From contig JAAOZO010000130.1 of the NCBI GenBank assembly GCA_011605715.1, positions 1 to 19,063 of the forward strand: DNA of 19,063 nt, read 5' to 3'. The translations under genes and the position numbers were made by a program. Under the pieces are notes generated by a model. The model was given only the letters and a program-made list of their open reading frames with translations, had not been told where the DNA came from and ran no database searches. The stretch's first letter is position 1; each line of letters starts with the position of its first letter. This stretch comes from Nitrososphaerota archaeon. Lineage in GTDB: Archaea; Thermoproteota; EX4484-205; JAAOZO01. Positions 1-6,030 of the stretch are shown one piece after another.

Positions 1-1161
1 ATGAATTCACACAAAGATGCGTTTGAAGTTACTCCTTGGAGCGTTTCAGGAGTAGTTGACTATGAAAAGCTAATCAAAGACTTTGGGACACAGCCTTTAA
101 CTGATGATTTAATTAAGAAAATAGAACTTCTCGCTGGAGAAGCTCACTTTATGATAAGAAGAAAGGTCTTTTTCTCTCACAGAGACTTAGACTTAGCACT
201 CTCAGATTATGAAAAAGGTGATGGTTTCTTTTTGTATACCGGAAGAGGTCCAAGTGGACCTATGCATTTAGGACACATTATTCCATTTTACTTTACAAAG
301 TGGTTGCAGGATAAGTTTAATGCAAATTTATATATACAAGTTACTGATGACGAAAAATTTTTAGAAGAAAAAAGAAATCTATCCTGGGAAGAAGTAAAGA
401 AATGGACCTACGAAAACATTCTTGACATAGCTGCTGTTGGATTTAATCCTGACAAAACTTTCATATTCACTGACGTTGAATACATGGGGAAACTTTACCC
501 TATGGCTATAAAAGTAGCAAGAAAGATAAACTTCTCCTTAGCAAAAGCTGTTTTTGGTTTTGATTTCCAAACAAATATAGGTATGATTTTTTATCCTGCT
601 ATTCAAATAGTTCCAACTTTGTTTGAGAAAAAAAGGTGTCTTATCCCATCGGCTATTGACCAAGATCCTTACTGGAGAATTCAGAGAGATATAGCAGAAG
701 ATTTGGGTTACTACAAGACTTCAGCAATACATTCAAAGTTTATTCCTCCTCTAACTGGATTTCAAGGTAAAATGAGCTCTTCAAAACCAGAAACAGCAAT
801 TTATTTGTCAGACGATGCAAAGACGGTAAGGACTAAAATTTATAGGTATGCCTTTTCTGGCGGCAGAGCCACAGTTGAGGAACACCGAAAGTATGGCGGA
901 GATCCATCAGTAGATGTATCTTTTCAGTGGTTGTACATGTTCTTAGAAGAAGATGATAAGAAGATAAAAAGAATAGAAGAGGATTACAGAAGTGGGAAAT
1001 TATTAACTGGAGAACTTAAAGATATACTCATTGAAAAACTTGTCGCATTCCTAGAAAAACATAGAGATATGAGAAAAAAAGCAAAAGAACTTGTGAACTT
1101 ATATAAGTATGAAGGAAAACTTGCAAAAGAAATGTGGAATGATTTAAAAATCAAAACGTAA
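1..1161 (+). CDS. trpS: Tryptophanyl-tRNA synthetase, archaeal type
   Basis: Class I aminoacyl-tRNA synthetase that charges tRNA-Trp with tryptophan using ATP in the cytoplasm. The 386-residue product has the class I HIGH signature as HLGH at residues 89-92, inside the segment GPSGPMHLGH, and the KMSKS loop as KMSSS at 257-261. The AIDQDPYWR segment at 218-226 is typical of the archaeal/eukaryotic TrpRS branch and separates it from the closely related TyrRS. Length agrees with archaeal TrpRS (about 370-430 residues). The ATG is the first base of the window, so an upstream start cannot be excluded, although the N-terminus (FEVTPWSVSGVVDYEKL) looks complete. The gene is convergent with the CBS gene; a T-rich stretch follows its stop. 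Family identity is very secure. Confidence 0.97.
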   Translation: MNSHKDAFEVTPWSVSGVVDYEKLIKDFGTQPLTDDLIKKIELLAGEAHFMIRRKVFFSHRDLDLALSDYEKGDGFFLYTGRGPSGPMHLGHIIPFYFTKWLQDKFNANLYIQVTDDEKFLEEKRNLSWEEVKKWTYENILDIAAVGFNPDKTFIFTDVEYMGKLYPMAIKVARKINFSLAKAVFGFDFQTNIGMIFYPAIQIVPTLFEKKRCLIPSAIDQDPYWRIQRDIAEDLGYYKTSAIHSKFIPPLTGFQGKMSSSKPETAIYLSDDAKTVRTKIYRYAFSGGRATVEEHRKYGGDPSVDVSFQWLYMFLEEDDKKIKRIEEDYRSGKLLTGELKDILIEKLVAFLEKHRDMRKKAKELVNLYKYEGKLAKEMWNDLKIKT

Positions 1162-1176
1162 ATTTTTCAAAAATTA
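1160..1176 (+). terminator. T-rich stretch after trpS, possible terminator
   Basis: A run of five T within AATTTTTCAAAAATT directly follows the trpS stop. Archaeal RNA polymerase commonly terminates at T-rich tracts without a required hairpin. Position fits, but the signal is short. Confidence 0.3.
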
Positions 1177-1249
1177 ACTATAAGGGCTAAACTTATTAAA
1201 CAACATGGATGAAAAGATATTTTTGGCTTGTTTAGCTCTTATCAAAAAC

Positions 1250-1831
1250 CTATTGTTCCAGTTCTTCAATTGATACCCCATAATTTGAGAGGCAATCTTC
1301 ACAGATATACTTTCCTTGATATGATACTAAGCGTTCACTCCACTGCCCGCAATCTTCACAGTATCCTTCATAATACTCTATCTTGTTTGCAAGAGTTAAG
1401 GGCGAGATCTTTGAGTAGTAAGTTTCAAGGATTGCTGGAACTGCTAGCACAATATCTCTTTCAGTTATAACTCCTACTAGCTTATCATTTTTCATGACAC
1501 CTAGTTTATGAACCTTATGTAAACGCATAGCATCTAGTGCTCTCTCTAGATCCTTGTTATAATCTATTGTTATCAGGGGGGAACTCATAACTTCTTCTAC
1601 TGTTACTTTTTTTGGATCAAGCCCCCTTGCTACAACCTTGACTACTATATCTCTTTCAGTTATCATGCCTACTGGGTTGTTCGAAGAATTAACTACAATT
1701 ATGCTTCCTATTCCTCTAAGATCCATCTCTTTAGCAGCTTCTTCAACAGTCTGGTTCTTGTTTACTGTGTAAACTGGAAAAGTGGCAACATCCCCTACCG
1801 TTATTTTGTTCGTTTTCGTTATTCTTCTCAT
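1250..1831 (-). CDS. Tandem CBS-domain protein with C-terminal zinc ribbon
   Basis: Predicted cytoplasmic nucleotide-sensing regulatory protein. Two CBS motifs are visible: residues about 10-68 (ending GMITERDIVVKVV) and 75-135 (ending GVITERDIVLAV); such pairs form a Bateman module that usually binds adenylate nucleotides. After a short linker a zinc ribbon follows, with CxxC at 158/161 and CxxC at 177/180. The ligand and the target are not evident from sequence. The ATG at 1831 is preceded by GAGAGGAC, a fair Shine-Dalgarno match, and by a TATA-like CTTATTTAG around 1866-1874. The gene is convergent with trpS. CBS plus zinc-ribbon fusions are common in archaea and often annotated only as signal-transduction proteins, so the family is sure and the function is not. 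Confidence 0.92.
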   Translation of the reverse strand: MRRITKTNKITVGDVATFPVYTVNKNQTVEEAAKEMDLRGIGSIIVVNSSNNPVGMITERDIVVKVVARGLDPKKVTVEEVMSSPLITIDYNKDLERALDAMRLHKVHKLGVMKNDKLVGVITERDIVLAVPAILETYYSKISPLTLANKIEYYEGYCEDCGQWSERLVSYQGKYICEDCLSNYGVSIEELEQ

Positions 1832-1888
1832 GTCCTCTCAGTATGATTAGCTTGCAAAAACTAGCTAAATAAGTTTTTCCTTGCTCTA

Positions 1889-1970
1889 GAATTAACAAGC
1901 AACGTTTTGAAAAGTGGTGGACCTTCTACTTCTGTAGAATCTCAAGGTCTTTCTTGTTAATCGCTTTTTT
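1889..1970. other. Nested inverted repeats: structured RNA candidate
   Basis: A perfect 9-bp inverted repeat (ATTAACAAG 1891-1899, CTTGTTAAT 1953-1961) encloses a second helix, GGACCTT 1919-1925 with AAGGTCT 1944-1950 (one G-U closing pair). That leads into CTAC/GTAG closed by a TTCT loop at 1930-1933. On the plus strand the structure is followed by TTTTTT at 1965-1970, as at a transcript end. There is no ORF here. Strand, boundaries and class are unknown; it could also be a DNA element. See also the neighbouring element at 2119-2182. Confidence 0.45.
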
Positions 1971-2118
1971 AGCTTATTTATTTTACATCCTTTTTAAGCT
2001 CTTTTCTTGAAAGCTTGCATAAATGTTATTTATTTGCATAAAAAGATTAGCCTTTGTTCTCCTCCACGTAGTATTTTGGCTTACGTAGCCCAGAGGCTTC
2101 ACCATTGGCAGGCGAACC

Positions 2119-2182
2119 TACCTTAAGTCTTCGTAGTCTCATCGAAGAGCTTCAAACTTAGAAAAACTACGACTTAGAGGTT
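2119..2182. other. Long imperfect hairpin in gene-free region
   Basis: About 14 base pairs with two bulges: CCT 2121-2123 with AGG 2178-2180, TAAGTC 2124-2129 with GACTTA 2171-2176, and GTAGT 2133-2137 with ACTAC 2166-2170. The apical part (2138-2165) can form a further small CTC/GAG hairpin. The surrounding 2060-2185 is more GC-rich than the flanks and has small hairpins upstream (GGCT/AGCC around a TACGT loop at 2078-2090; AGG/CCT around CGAA at 2110-2119). In a thermophile with AT-rich DNA this is how non-coding RNA genes often stand out. I cannot assign it to RNase P, SRP, tRNA or C/D RNA. Confidence 0.4.
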
Positions 2183-2288
2183 TACAATGCGTCATCCTTC
2201 ATCGTCTTTAGTTCTTATAATGCATCATTTTTTAAGCAATCCTTATTTCTGTTTTAATTCTGTCTATTGAACTGCTGGCTACGGCGCT

Positions 2289-2301
2289 AACTTTATAAAG
2301 G
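2289..2301 (+). promoter_or_regulatory. TATA box of the S25e gene
   Basis: CTTTATAAAG at 2291-2300 is a near-ideal archaeal TATA element. With the usual spacing of about 27 bases, transcription would start near 2322, giving a leader of only about eight bases before the ATG at 2330. Confidence 0.7.
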
Positions 2302-2329
2302 AAAAATAATAAAGGTACGAGAGTGAAAC

Positions 2330-2671
2330 ATGGGCGGAAAAAAGAAACCAACAATAAGTCAGGCTGAAAAAGCTCTTAGGAAAACGCAAATGCAGGAGGC
2401 TGGAGAACGAGCTAAAAAGAGAAAAGAAACTGAGAATAGAGAAAAGGCTAGATGGTCTGTAACTCAAATCGATCTTGAAAAAGTGAAAGAGAAAATTTCT
2501 AGCTTAAAGGTTGTAACTCCTTTTGAGTTAGCATCGCAACTTTCTATTAACATAGGCGAAGCAAAAAGAATCTTAAACGAGTTAAGCAGTAGAAGAGAGT
2601 TAGCTCGATTAGGTGCTTTTAATGGACATCCTGTTTATGTATTCTCTAAGCAAGAACAAACAATACCTTAG
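2330..2671 (+). CDS. rps25e: Small-subunit ribosomal protein eS25 (S25e)
   Basis: Component of the archaeal 30S ribosomal subunit, of the archaeal/eukaryotic-specific S25e family. The 113-residue protein has a lysine/arginine-rich extended N-terminus (GGKKKPTISQAEKAL, later KKRKETENREKARW) expected to thread into rRNA. A winged-helix fold follows at about residues 48-108, with the family pattern TPFELASQLSINIGEAKRIL and a VYVFSK strand near the end. Length fits archaeal S25e. The ATG is set by a strong TATA box 35 bases upstream and implies a nearly leaderless mRNA. No other ribosomal genes flank it, so it appears to be monocistronic. Confidence 0.95.
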   Translation: MGGKKKPTISQAEKALRKTQMQEAGERAKKRKETENREKARWSVTQIDLEKVKEKISSLKVVTPFELASQLSINIGEAKRILNELSSRRELARLGAFNGHPVYVFSKQEQTIP

Positions 2672-2795
2672 TCTTTGTTGTAGCTTCTGTCTTCTATTAT
2701 CAGCATGAAAAATTTTCCTAAGGCTCTACGTTGTGTCTTAAAATAGTAGTTAATAAGTGGTAAATGTAAATTAGTTTCGATAAACAGTGTCGAAG

Positions 2796-3170
2796 TTATT
2801 GTTTTTGAATTTTAACGAATCCAGAATTTGGTATCTTCTTAAGTAGTTGTATGTCTTCTTCATCTATCCTCCCCAGCTGAACAAATGAAGAGCAATTTTT
2901 GGACTCTAAGAAAAGAAAAATACTACGACTTCTTGGGTCATATAGCAGACTGCCTTCTTTTGCATACTGAACCAACTTGTCAAACCCTGCCAAAAAGTTC
3001 ACAAAGATTTGAACTGTGCCTCTTTTGTTGATAAATGGACCTTCAAGAGGTAAAGCATTGTACAACTTAGTGAAAGTTTTTGGAGAAAAGTGTCTTTGAA
3101 TTTTTGCGCCTAATTGAAGTGTACCTGAAAAGATTAAGACCACTTTGTATTCGTTTTCTTCTTCAGCCAA
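2796..3170 (-). CDS. Cyclophilin-like fold protein (TM1367/DUF369-type)
   Basis: A 124-residue protein resembling the small cyclophilin-like beta-barrel family of archaea and Thermotoga. The family-like pattern is a beta strand with a small-molecule pocket motif, then HFSPKTFTKLYNALPLEGPF (residues about 27-46), then a strand region GTVQIFVN. Family members keep the cyclophilin fold, but prolyl isomerase activity is not established for them, and no function should be inferred. The start is TTG at 3170: an in-frame TGA lies only four codons upstream and no ATG occurs near the N-terminus; a GTG eight codons in is the alternative. A TATA-like TTAAATTTAT at 3208-3217 lies at suitable distance. 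Family assignment is from pattern memory, moderately sure. Confidence 0.8.
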   Translation of the reverse strand: MAEEENEYKVVLIFSGTLQLGAKIQRHFSPKTFTKLYNALPLEGPFINKRGTVQIFVNFLAGFDKLVQYAKEGSLLYDPRSRSIFLFLESKNCSSFVQLGRIDEEDIQLLKKIPNSGFVKIQKQ

Positions 3171-3232
3171 CTGTTTTTCTCAGTAAAACTACTTTAGACT
3201 CAAAGAAATAAATTTAATGGTTAGAACTTCTA

Positions 3233-3244
3233 TTCTTATAAAAG
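3233..3244 (+). promoter_or_regulatory. Plus-strand TATA box without an assigned gene
   Basis: TTCTTATAAAAG is a strong TATA element whose expected start point, about 3266, falls three bases before a GTG (3269) that opens a 49-codon ORF. It is divergent from the promoter of the cyclophilin-like gene. Confidence 0.5.
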
Positions 3245-3255
3245 CCTTCCGTCAT

Positions 3256-3438
3256 TTATGTAGTTTCTGTGACGTCTACAATAAAAAACTTCATAAAATT
3301 GGAGGAAATAGACATAGAATTCCAATTTTTTAGCTTTCTTATACTTGAGGCCTTCTCTCTATTTTCATCAAACCAACACGAGAAGACTCCAGACTTTAGT
3401 CGTGAAGCAGGTTGTTGAAGTGTTAGTTCCTTTAACAT
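3256..3438 (-). CDS. Candidate small ORF, minus strand (60 aa)
   Basis: An ATG-initiated 60-codon frame that I do not recognise. Its support is positional: CTTTATAAG (minus-strand reading, 3465-3473) lies about 31 bases before the ATG at 3438, as expected for a leaderless archaeal mRNA. The predicted peptide is mixed polar/hydrophobic with no signal peptide, membrane segment or cysteine motif. It lies fully antisense to another small ORF (3269-3418), so at most one is likely to be a protein gene. Low confidence. Confidence 0.3.
   Translation of the reverse strand: MLKELTLQQPASRLKSGVFSCWFDENREKASSIRKLKNWNSMSISSNFMKFFIVDVTETT
3269..3418 (+). CDS. Candidate small ORF, plus strand (49 aa, GTG start)
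   Basis: A GTG-initiated 49-codon frame beginning three bases after the start point predicted by the TATA box at 3233-3244. The peptide starts VTSTIKNFIKLEEIDIEF and continues with a hydrophobic, phenylalanine-rich stretch at about residues 18-33, then a polar tail ending in cysteine. That could be a short amphipathic or membrane-associated helix. I recognise no family. It overlaps the minus-strand candidate at 3256-3438 completely, and the transcript could equally be non-coding. Confidence 0.3.
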   Translation: MTSTIKNFIKLEEIDIEFQFFSFLILEAFSLFSSNQHEKTPDFSREAGC

Positions 3439-3576
3439 TCTCTTGTTAAGGTCAAGAGATTTCGCTTATAAAGTATTTGATAAGCCTCAAGATTCGCAAT
3501 TTGAAAAGAGTAGATACTAAACAATTTTTATGATTAATAATTAAAAGCTTGCTTTCTTATCATTTCACATTCGAAG

Positions 3577-3942
3577 ATGATAAAGAACGAACAAAGTAAT
3601 ACTAAAATAAGCCTAGCTAGGCTTATTTTTAACCTTATTTTATTCCTTCTTGGACTTTATTTGGTTTACTTTGGTTACTTGAGCTTCAACGAAGGTAAGT
3701 TGCTACTTGCTATAGGGGGGATTTCAGGTGGTCTTGCACTATCTGTTTCTGCAATAAGTAAATCTTTCTTGTTTAACTTGTTTTCTATACTCCTTGGACT
3801 AGGATTTACTTACGTCGGTTACAATGCTTATCTAATAGAGAACTGGCCTATCGCGTTTCTTGGCTTAGTTGGCGGCGCCGTAGTTATTTTAGTATCTTTT
3901 ATGTTCGTGATACTAAAAGTAGTAATTGCTATTAACTCTTAA
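3577..3942 (+). CDS. Small four-helix membrane protein, function unknown
   Basis: A 121-residue protein with four predicted transmembrane helices at about residues 15-36, 41-60, 64-84 and 92-117. It has a short polar N-terminus (MIKNEQSNTKISLAR) and almost no external loops. The two halves look alike: LILFLLGLYLVYFGYLSFNEG and LFSILLGLGFTYVGYNAYLIEN share a GLxxxYxGY pattern, suggesting an internal duplication of a two-helix hairpin. No catalytic or binding motif is visible. A TATA-like ATTAATAATTAAAAG lies at about 3532-3547. It precedes the dihydroorotase-like gene by 70 bases on the same strand, but that gene has its own TATA-like sequence, so linkage is uncertain. Confidence 0.75.
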   Translation: MIKNEQSNTKISLARLIFNLILFLLGLYLVYFGYLSFNEGKLLLAIGGISGGLALSVSAISKSFLFNLFSILLGLGFTYVGYNAYLIENWPIAFLGLVGGAVVILVSFMFVILKVVIAINS

Positions 3943-4012
3943 AAAGCTAACCTTCTGGTTGCATCAAACATTTAAATTCCTAAGAAGGTAGAGAGACTCT
4001 TGCTTTCTTGAA

Positions 4013-5275
4013 ATGAGTCTTATAATAAAAAATGGAGTTATTTTCTATGAAGGGAACTTTGTAGAAGGTTCCATAAGAATAGAAAACAAAGAAATAGTTG
4101 AGGTTGGTAAGGGCCCAGGTCTTGAAGAAGAGGCAGAAGAAGTCGTTGATGCAAAGGGTTGTTTGGTTCTTCCTGGGTTAATCGATCTAAGAACTACATT
4201 TCCTTTTCCTTCGAGGCAAAAAGTGGACCTTAGGATCCTTACTAGAAGGAAAGCTATGGGTGGTTTTACAACAATTATAGTAGATCCACAGCCAACTTCC
4301 TCAATTGGCTTTGATTGGGTTTCTTTCCTTTCTGAAATATCCAGCATAGACGGACCTTTGCTTTCCAACATAGCTTTTCTTACTCATTTGTTTTTTAAAA
4401 GAAGCGATCGTTTAAGAAATTTTTCAATCGGTGATTCACTCTCTCTTTCTTTATGGAGCTATTGCAAGTTGAGCTTCTCTGATAAAGAGTTATCCAAAAG
4501 TGGTGAAAAACCACTGCTTTTTTATTTTCCAAGTTTAGATTGTAACCAAAAAGAAAGATCAAACTTACCTATAGACCAAGATTCTATAATTAGTCAAAAG
4601 TCACTACTACATGAATTTGTAAGCAAAAACAAAAGCGTTATATTGCTAAACATAATCTCTCCCAAGCTTTTGGAAGAATTTTCAAGCACAAGTAAACAAG
4701 GGAAAGTCTTAGTTGCTTCTCCTATATCATGGCTTGTCTTCAGTAATGTTTTTGCTGAAAAAGTTTTGAGATCAAATTCTAAGGCAAAGTTTGAGTTTAA
4801 CTTAGGCAGTAGCGATGACCTAAGAACAATGATTCAGAACTTGTTAGATCGAAGAATAGATTTAGCTTACCCTGATAAAATTGGTTATGTCCTAGATGAA
4901 GAAATCTATGAAATTGATACTTCACCCCTTTTCTTGCCTGCTTACTTTGCAATAATAAAGAAGTATTCTACCGACCTCTCTTTAATTCCCTTAAATACAA
5001 AAAAAATCGCAAACGAATTTAAACTTTTTGATAGATCTGAAATTCAATCGGGTTATAAGGCTGACCTAGTATTATTTGACTACAAACGTCCAACATCGAG
5101 AACATTTGTTGAAAGACTCGGCTTAGAATACTCTCGACGTCTTCAAGAGAGCCTATATGGAGAAGTAGTGATGACGATCAACAATGGCAAAATATCATAT
5201 GAATCTGAAAGTGATTACTCTTCCTATAGCTCTGGGGTGATAATTAAGAGTGAGTACAGTGTTCGTAGTCGATAG
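4013..5275 (+). CDS. Dihydroorotase-like protein lacking the metal site
   Basis: The 420-residue product aligns along its length with dihydroorotase of the amidohydrolase superfamily. It has the N-terminal composite beta domain (LIIKNGVIFYEGNF, VVDAKGCLVLPGLIDL), the barrel start with KAMGGFTTIIVDPQP, and the C-terminal GYKADLVLFDYKRP and GEVVMTINNGKISY. The active-site residues are gone. The HxH expected right after GLIDL reads RTT (60-62), the later barrel histidines are replaced by non-ligands, and the TDHAPH loop reads YPDKIGY. It is therefore probably not an active dihydroorotase. Known inactive homologues in bacteria serve as structural partners of aspartate transcarbamoylase; a comparable role here is inference only. 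The frame is intact with no sign of decay. It overlaps the downstream Mut7-C gene by 26 bases. Confidence 0.85.
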   Translation: MSLIIKNGVIFYEGNFVEGSIRIENKEIVEVGKGPGLEEEAEEVVDAKGCLVLPGLIDLRTTFPFPSRQKVDLRILTRRKAMGGFTTIIVDPQPTSSIGFDWVSFLSEISSIDGPLLSNIAFLTHLFFKRSDRLRNFSIGDSLSLSLWSYCKLSFSDKELSKSGEKPLLFYFPSLDCNQKERSNLPIDQDSIISQKSLLHEFVSKNKSVILLNIISPKLLEEFSSTSKQGKVLVASPISWLVFSNVFAEKVLRSNSKAKFEFNLGSSDDLRTMIQNLLDRRIDLAYPDKIGYVLDEEIYEIDTSPLFLPAYFAIIKKYSTDLSLIPLNTKKIANEFKLFDRSEIQSGYKADLVLFDYKRPTSRTFVERLGLEYSRRLQESLYGEVVMTINNGKISYESESDYSSYSSGVIIKSEYSVRSR

Positions 5276-5708
5276 CATGCTTGGAAATGTATCGAAATGG
5301 CTAAGAATCCTCGGTTATGAAACATTATTTCTTAAGATACCTTCTGATGAAGCTTTACTTAGACTATCTCAAGAAAACGATAGAATTCTACTAACTTCAG
5401 ACGAAGAGTTATTTAAAAAGGCTAAATCTAGAGGTATTGCTACAATTTTCATTAATCCTAATTTAAGTTTAAAAGATAAGTTGATTAAAGTCTTTAAAGA
5501 AAGCAACCTCCAGCCTCAGCTTAATAACACGAGATGTACAGTTTGTGGCGGTGAGTTAAGTAAAGTAGAAATTAACGAACTTAAAGAGTTTCTCTTTGCT
5601 TCCGACTTTTGGGTATGCAAAAGGTGTGGAAAGCTATACTGGAAAGGTTCTCATTGGAAAAACATAATGAAGATGTACGATGAGCTCTGCAAAGAGTTAA
5701 ACACTTGA
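5250..5708 (+). CDS. Mut7-C family RNase (PIN-like) with zinc ribbon
   Basis: A 152-residue cytoplasmic protein of the Mut7-C RNase (DUF82) family, a PIN-related nuclease fold. The N-terminus has the family signature with a catalytic-type aspartate, FVVDSMLGNVSKWLRILGYET (Asp8). The second acidic motif is TSDEEL (Asp51), and the C-terminal zinc ribbon has CxxC at 96/99 and CxxC at 123/126 followed by the conserved YWKGSHW. Substrate is unknown for most archaeal members. The start is GTG at 5250 or GTG at 5259, since both precede FVVD; either overlaps the dihydroorotase-like gene, so the two are probably cotranscribed and translationally coupled. Identity is secure, biological role is not. Confidence 0.92.
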   Translation: MSTVFVVDSMLGNVSKWLRILGYETLFLKIPSDEALLRLSQENDRILLTSDEELFKKAKSRGIATIFINPNLSLKDKLIKVFKESNLQPQLNNTRCTVCGGELSKVEINELKEFLFASDFWVCKRCGKLYWKGSHWKNIMKMYDELCKELNT

Positions 5709-5756
5709 TTGTTTTACTTTCAGTTTTAAATTATTTTGTGTAAAATTTCAGCAAGA

Positions 5757-5768
5757 AAGTCGTAGTTT
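5757..5768 (+). repeat. 12-base sequence repeated inverted at 2164-2175
   Basis: AAGTCGTAGTTT occurs here on the plus strand and as its exact reverse complement at 2164-2175, inside the long hairpin. Just after it, TTCAAACT (5767-5774) also occurs at 2151-2158 on the plus strand. No coding sequence overlaps either copy. It may mark two related RNA or DNA elements, or be chance. Confidence 0.35.
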
Positions 5769-5808
5769 CAAACTCTATGATGAATACAGCTCAGAAGTCA
5801 AGTTACCA

Positions 5809-5866
5809 AGGAAAGTAATCGGCAATTCGTACTGTGGTTAAACCACAGGCTTTCCTGCCGATTTTC
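5809..5866. other. Perfect nested hairpin with symmetric internal loop
   Basis: AATCGGCA (5817-5824) pairs perfectly with TGCCGATT (5856-5863). Inside, CTGTGGT (5832-5838) pairs with ACCACAG (5842-5848) around a three-base TAA loop. The two helices are separated by seven unpaired bases on each side. An alternative helix, AGGAAAG (5809-5815) with CTTTCCT (5850-5856), excludes full formation of the first. The plus strand continues with TTTT. Lower stem, two-sided pocket and upper stem recall an H/ACA guide, but no ACA follows the stem on either strand and the upper stem is short. Class unresolved. Confidence 0.5.
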
Positions 5867-5892
5867 TGTAATCTTTGTTTCTTAAAGTAAAC

Positions 5893-5950
5893 CGCGTCAG
5901 TCCGCCCATCTATCATCACTTTTCAGAAAAAAGAGGTGTACTTCATTCGC
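5893..5950 (-). ncRNA. C/D box guide sRNA (2'-O-methylation guide)
   Basis: Read on the minus strand the order is: flank GCGA, box C ATGAAGT (5940-5946, degenerate but keeping TGA), 13-base guide, box D' CTGA (5923-5926), 3-base spacer, box C' GTGATGA (5913-5919, perfect consensus), 12-base guide UAGAUGGGCGGA, box D CTGA (5897-5900), flank CGCG. The flanks pair GCG/CGC. Spacings of 12-13 bases for both guides and 3 bases between D' and C' match archaeal sRNAs bound by L7Ae, Nop5 and fibrillarin. By the N+5 rule the D guide would methylate the C at the fifth position of a UCCGC target. The RNA target cannot be checked here. It lies antisense to the upstream region of the surface-protein gene. 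Confidence 0.75.
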
Positions 5951-5990
5951 AACTTAATGGCTTTAAGCTTCAACTATTAAACTTTATTGG

Positions 5991-6000
5991 TCTTTAAAAA
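5991..6000 (+). promoter_or_regulatory. TATA box of the 995-aa surface protein gene
   Basis: TCTTTAAAAA lies 31-40 bases before the ATG at 6031 and predicts a start near 6022, giving a very short leader. GAGG at 6022-6025 could act as a weak ribosome-binding site only if transcription begins slightly upstream. Confidence 0.5.
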
Positions 6001-6030
6001 GGTCGCTGTTCTTGTCTTATATGAGGAAAA

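Noticed and set aside
1205..1273. 22-codon plus-strand frame (ATG at 1205) after trpS
   Set aside because: It lies between two convergent genes and runs into the CBS gene end; the TATA-like sequences are too close to the ATG, and the peptide has no recognisable feature.
2078..2125. Possible tRNA (segment resembling TAGCCCAG of a D-arm)
   Set aside because: There is no T-arm GTTCGAATC-like sequence, no anticodon arm and no 7-bp acceptor stem.
4045..4371. Minus-strand 108-codon frame within the dihydroorotase-like gene
   Set aside because: It is antisense to a gene with clear homology and has low-complexity composition, as expected of a shadow frame.
5776..5783. Second possible C/D RNA on the plus strand (perfect box C ATGATGA)
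   Set aside because: No CTGA box D or D' follows at usable spacing, so the box C match alone is not enough.
5809..5863. True H-type pseudoknot from the two crossing helices
   Set aside because: The 3' arms are adjacent (sharing one base) and the 5' arms are two bases apart, so both helices cannot form together; they are better read as alternatives.
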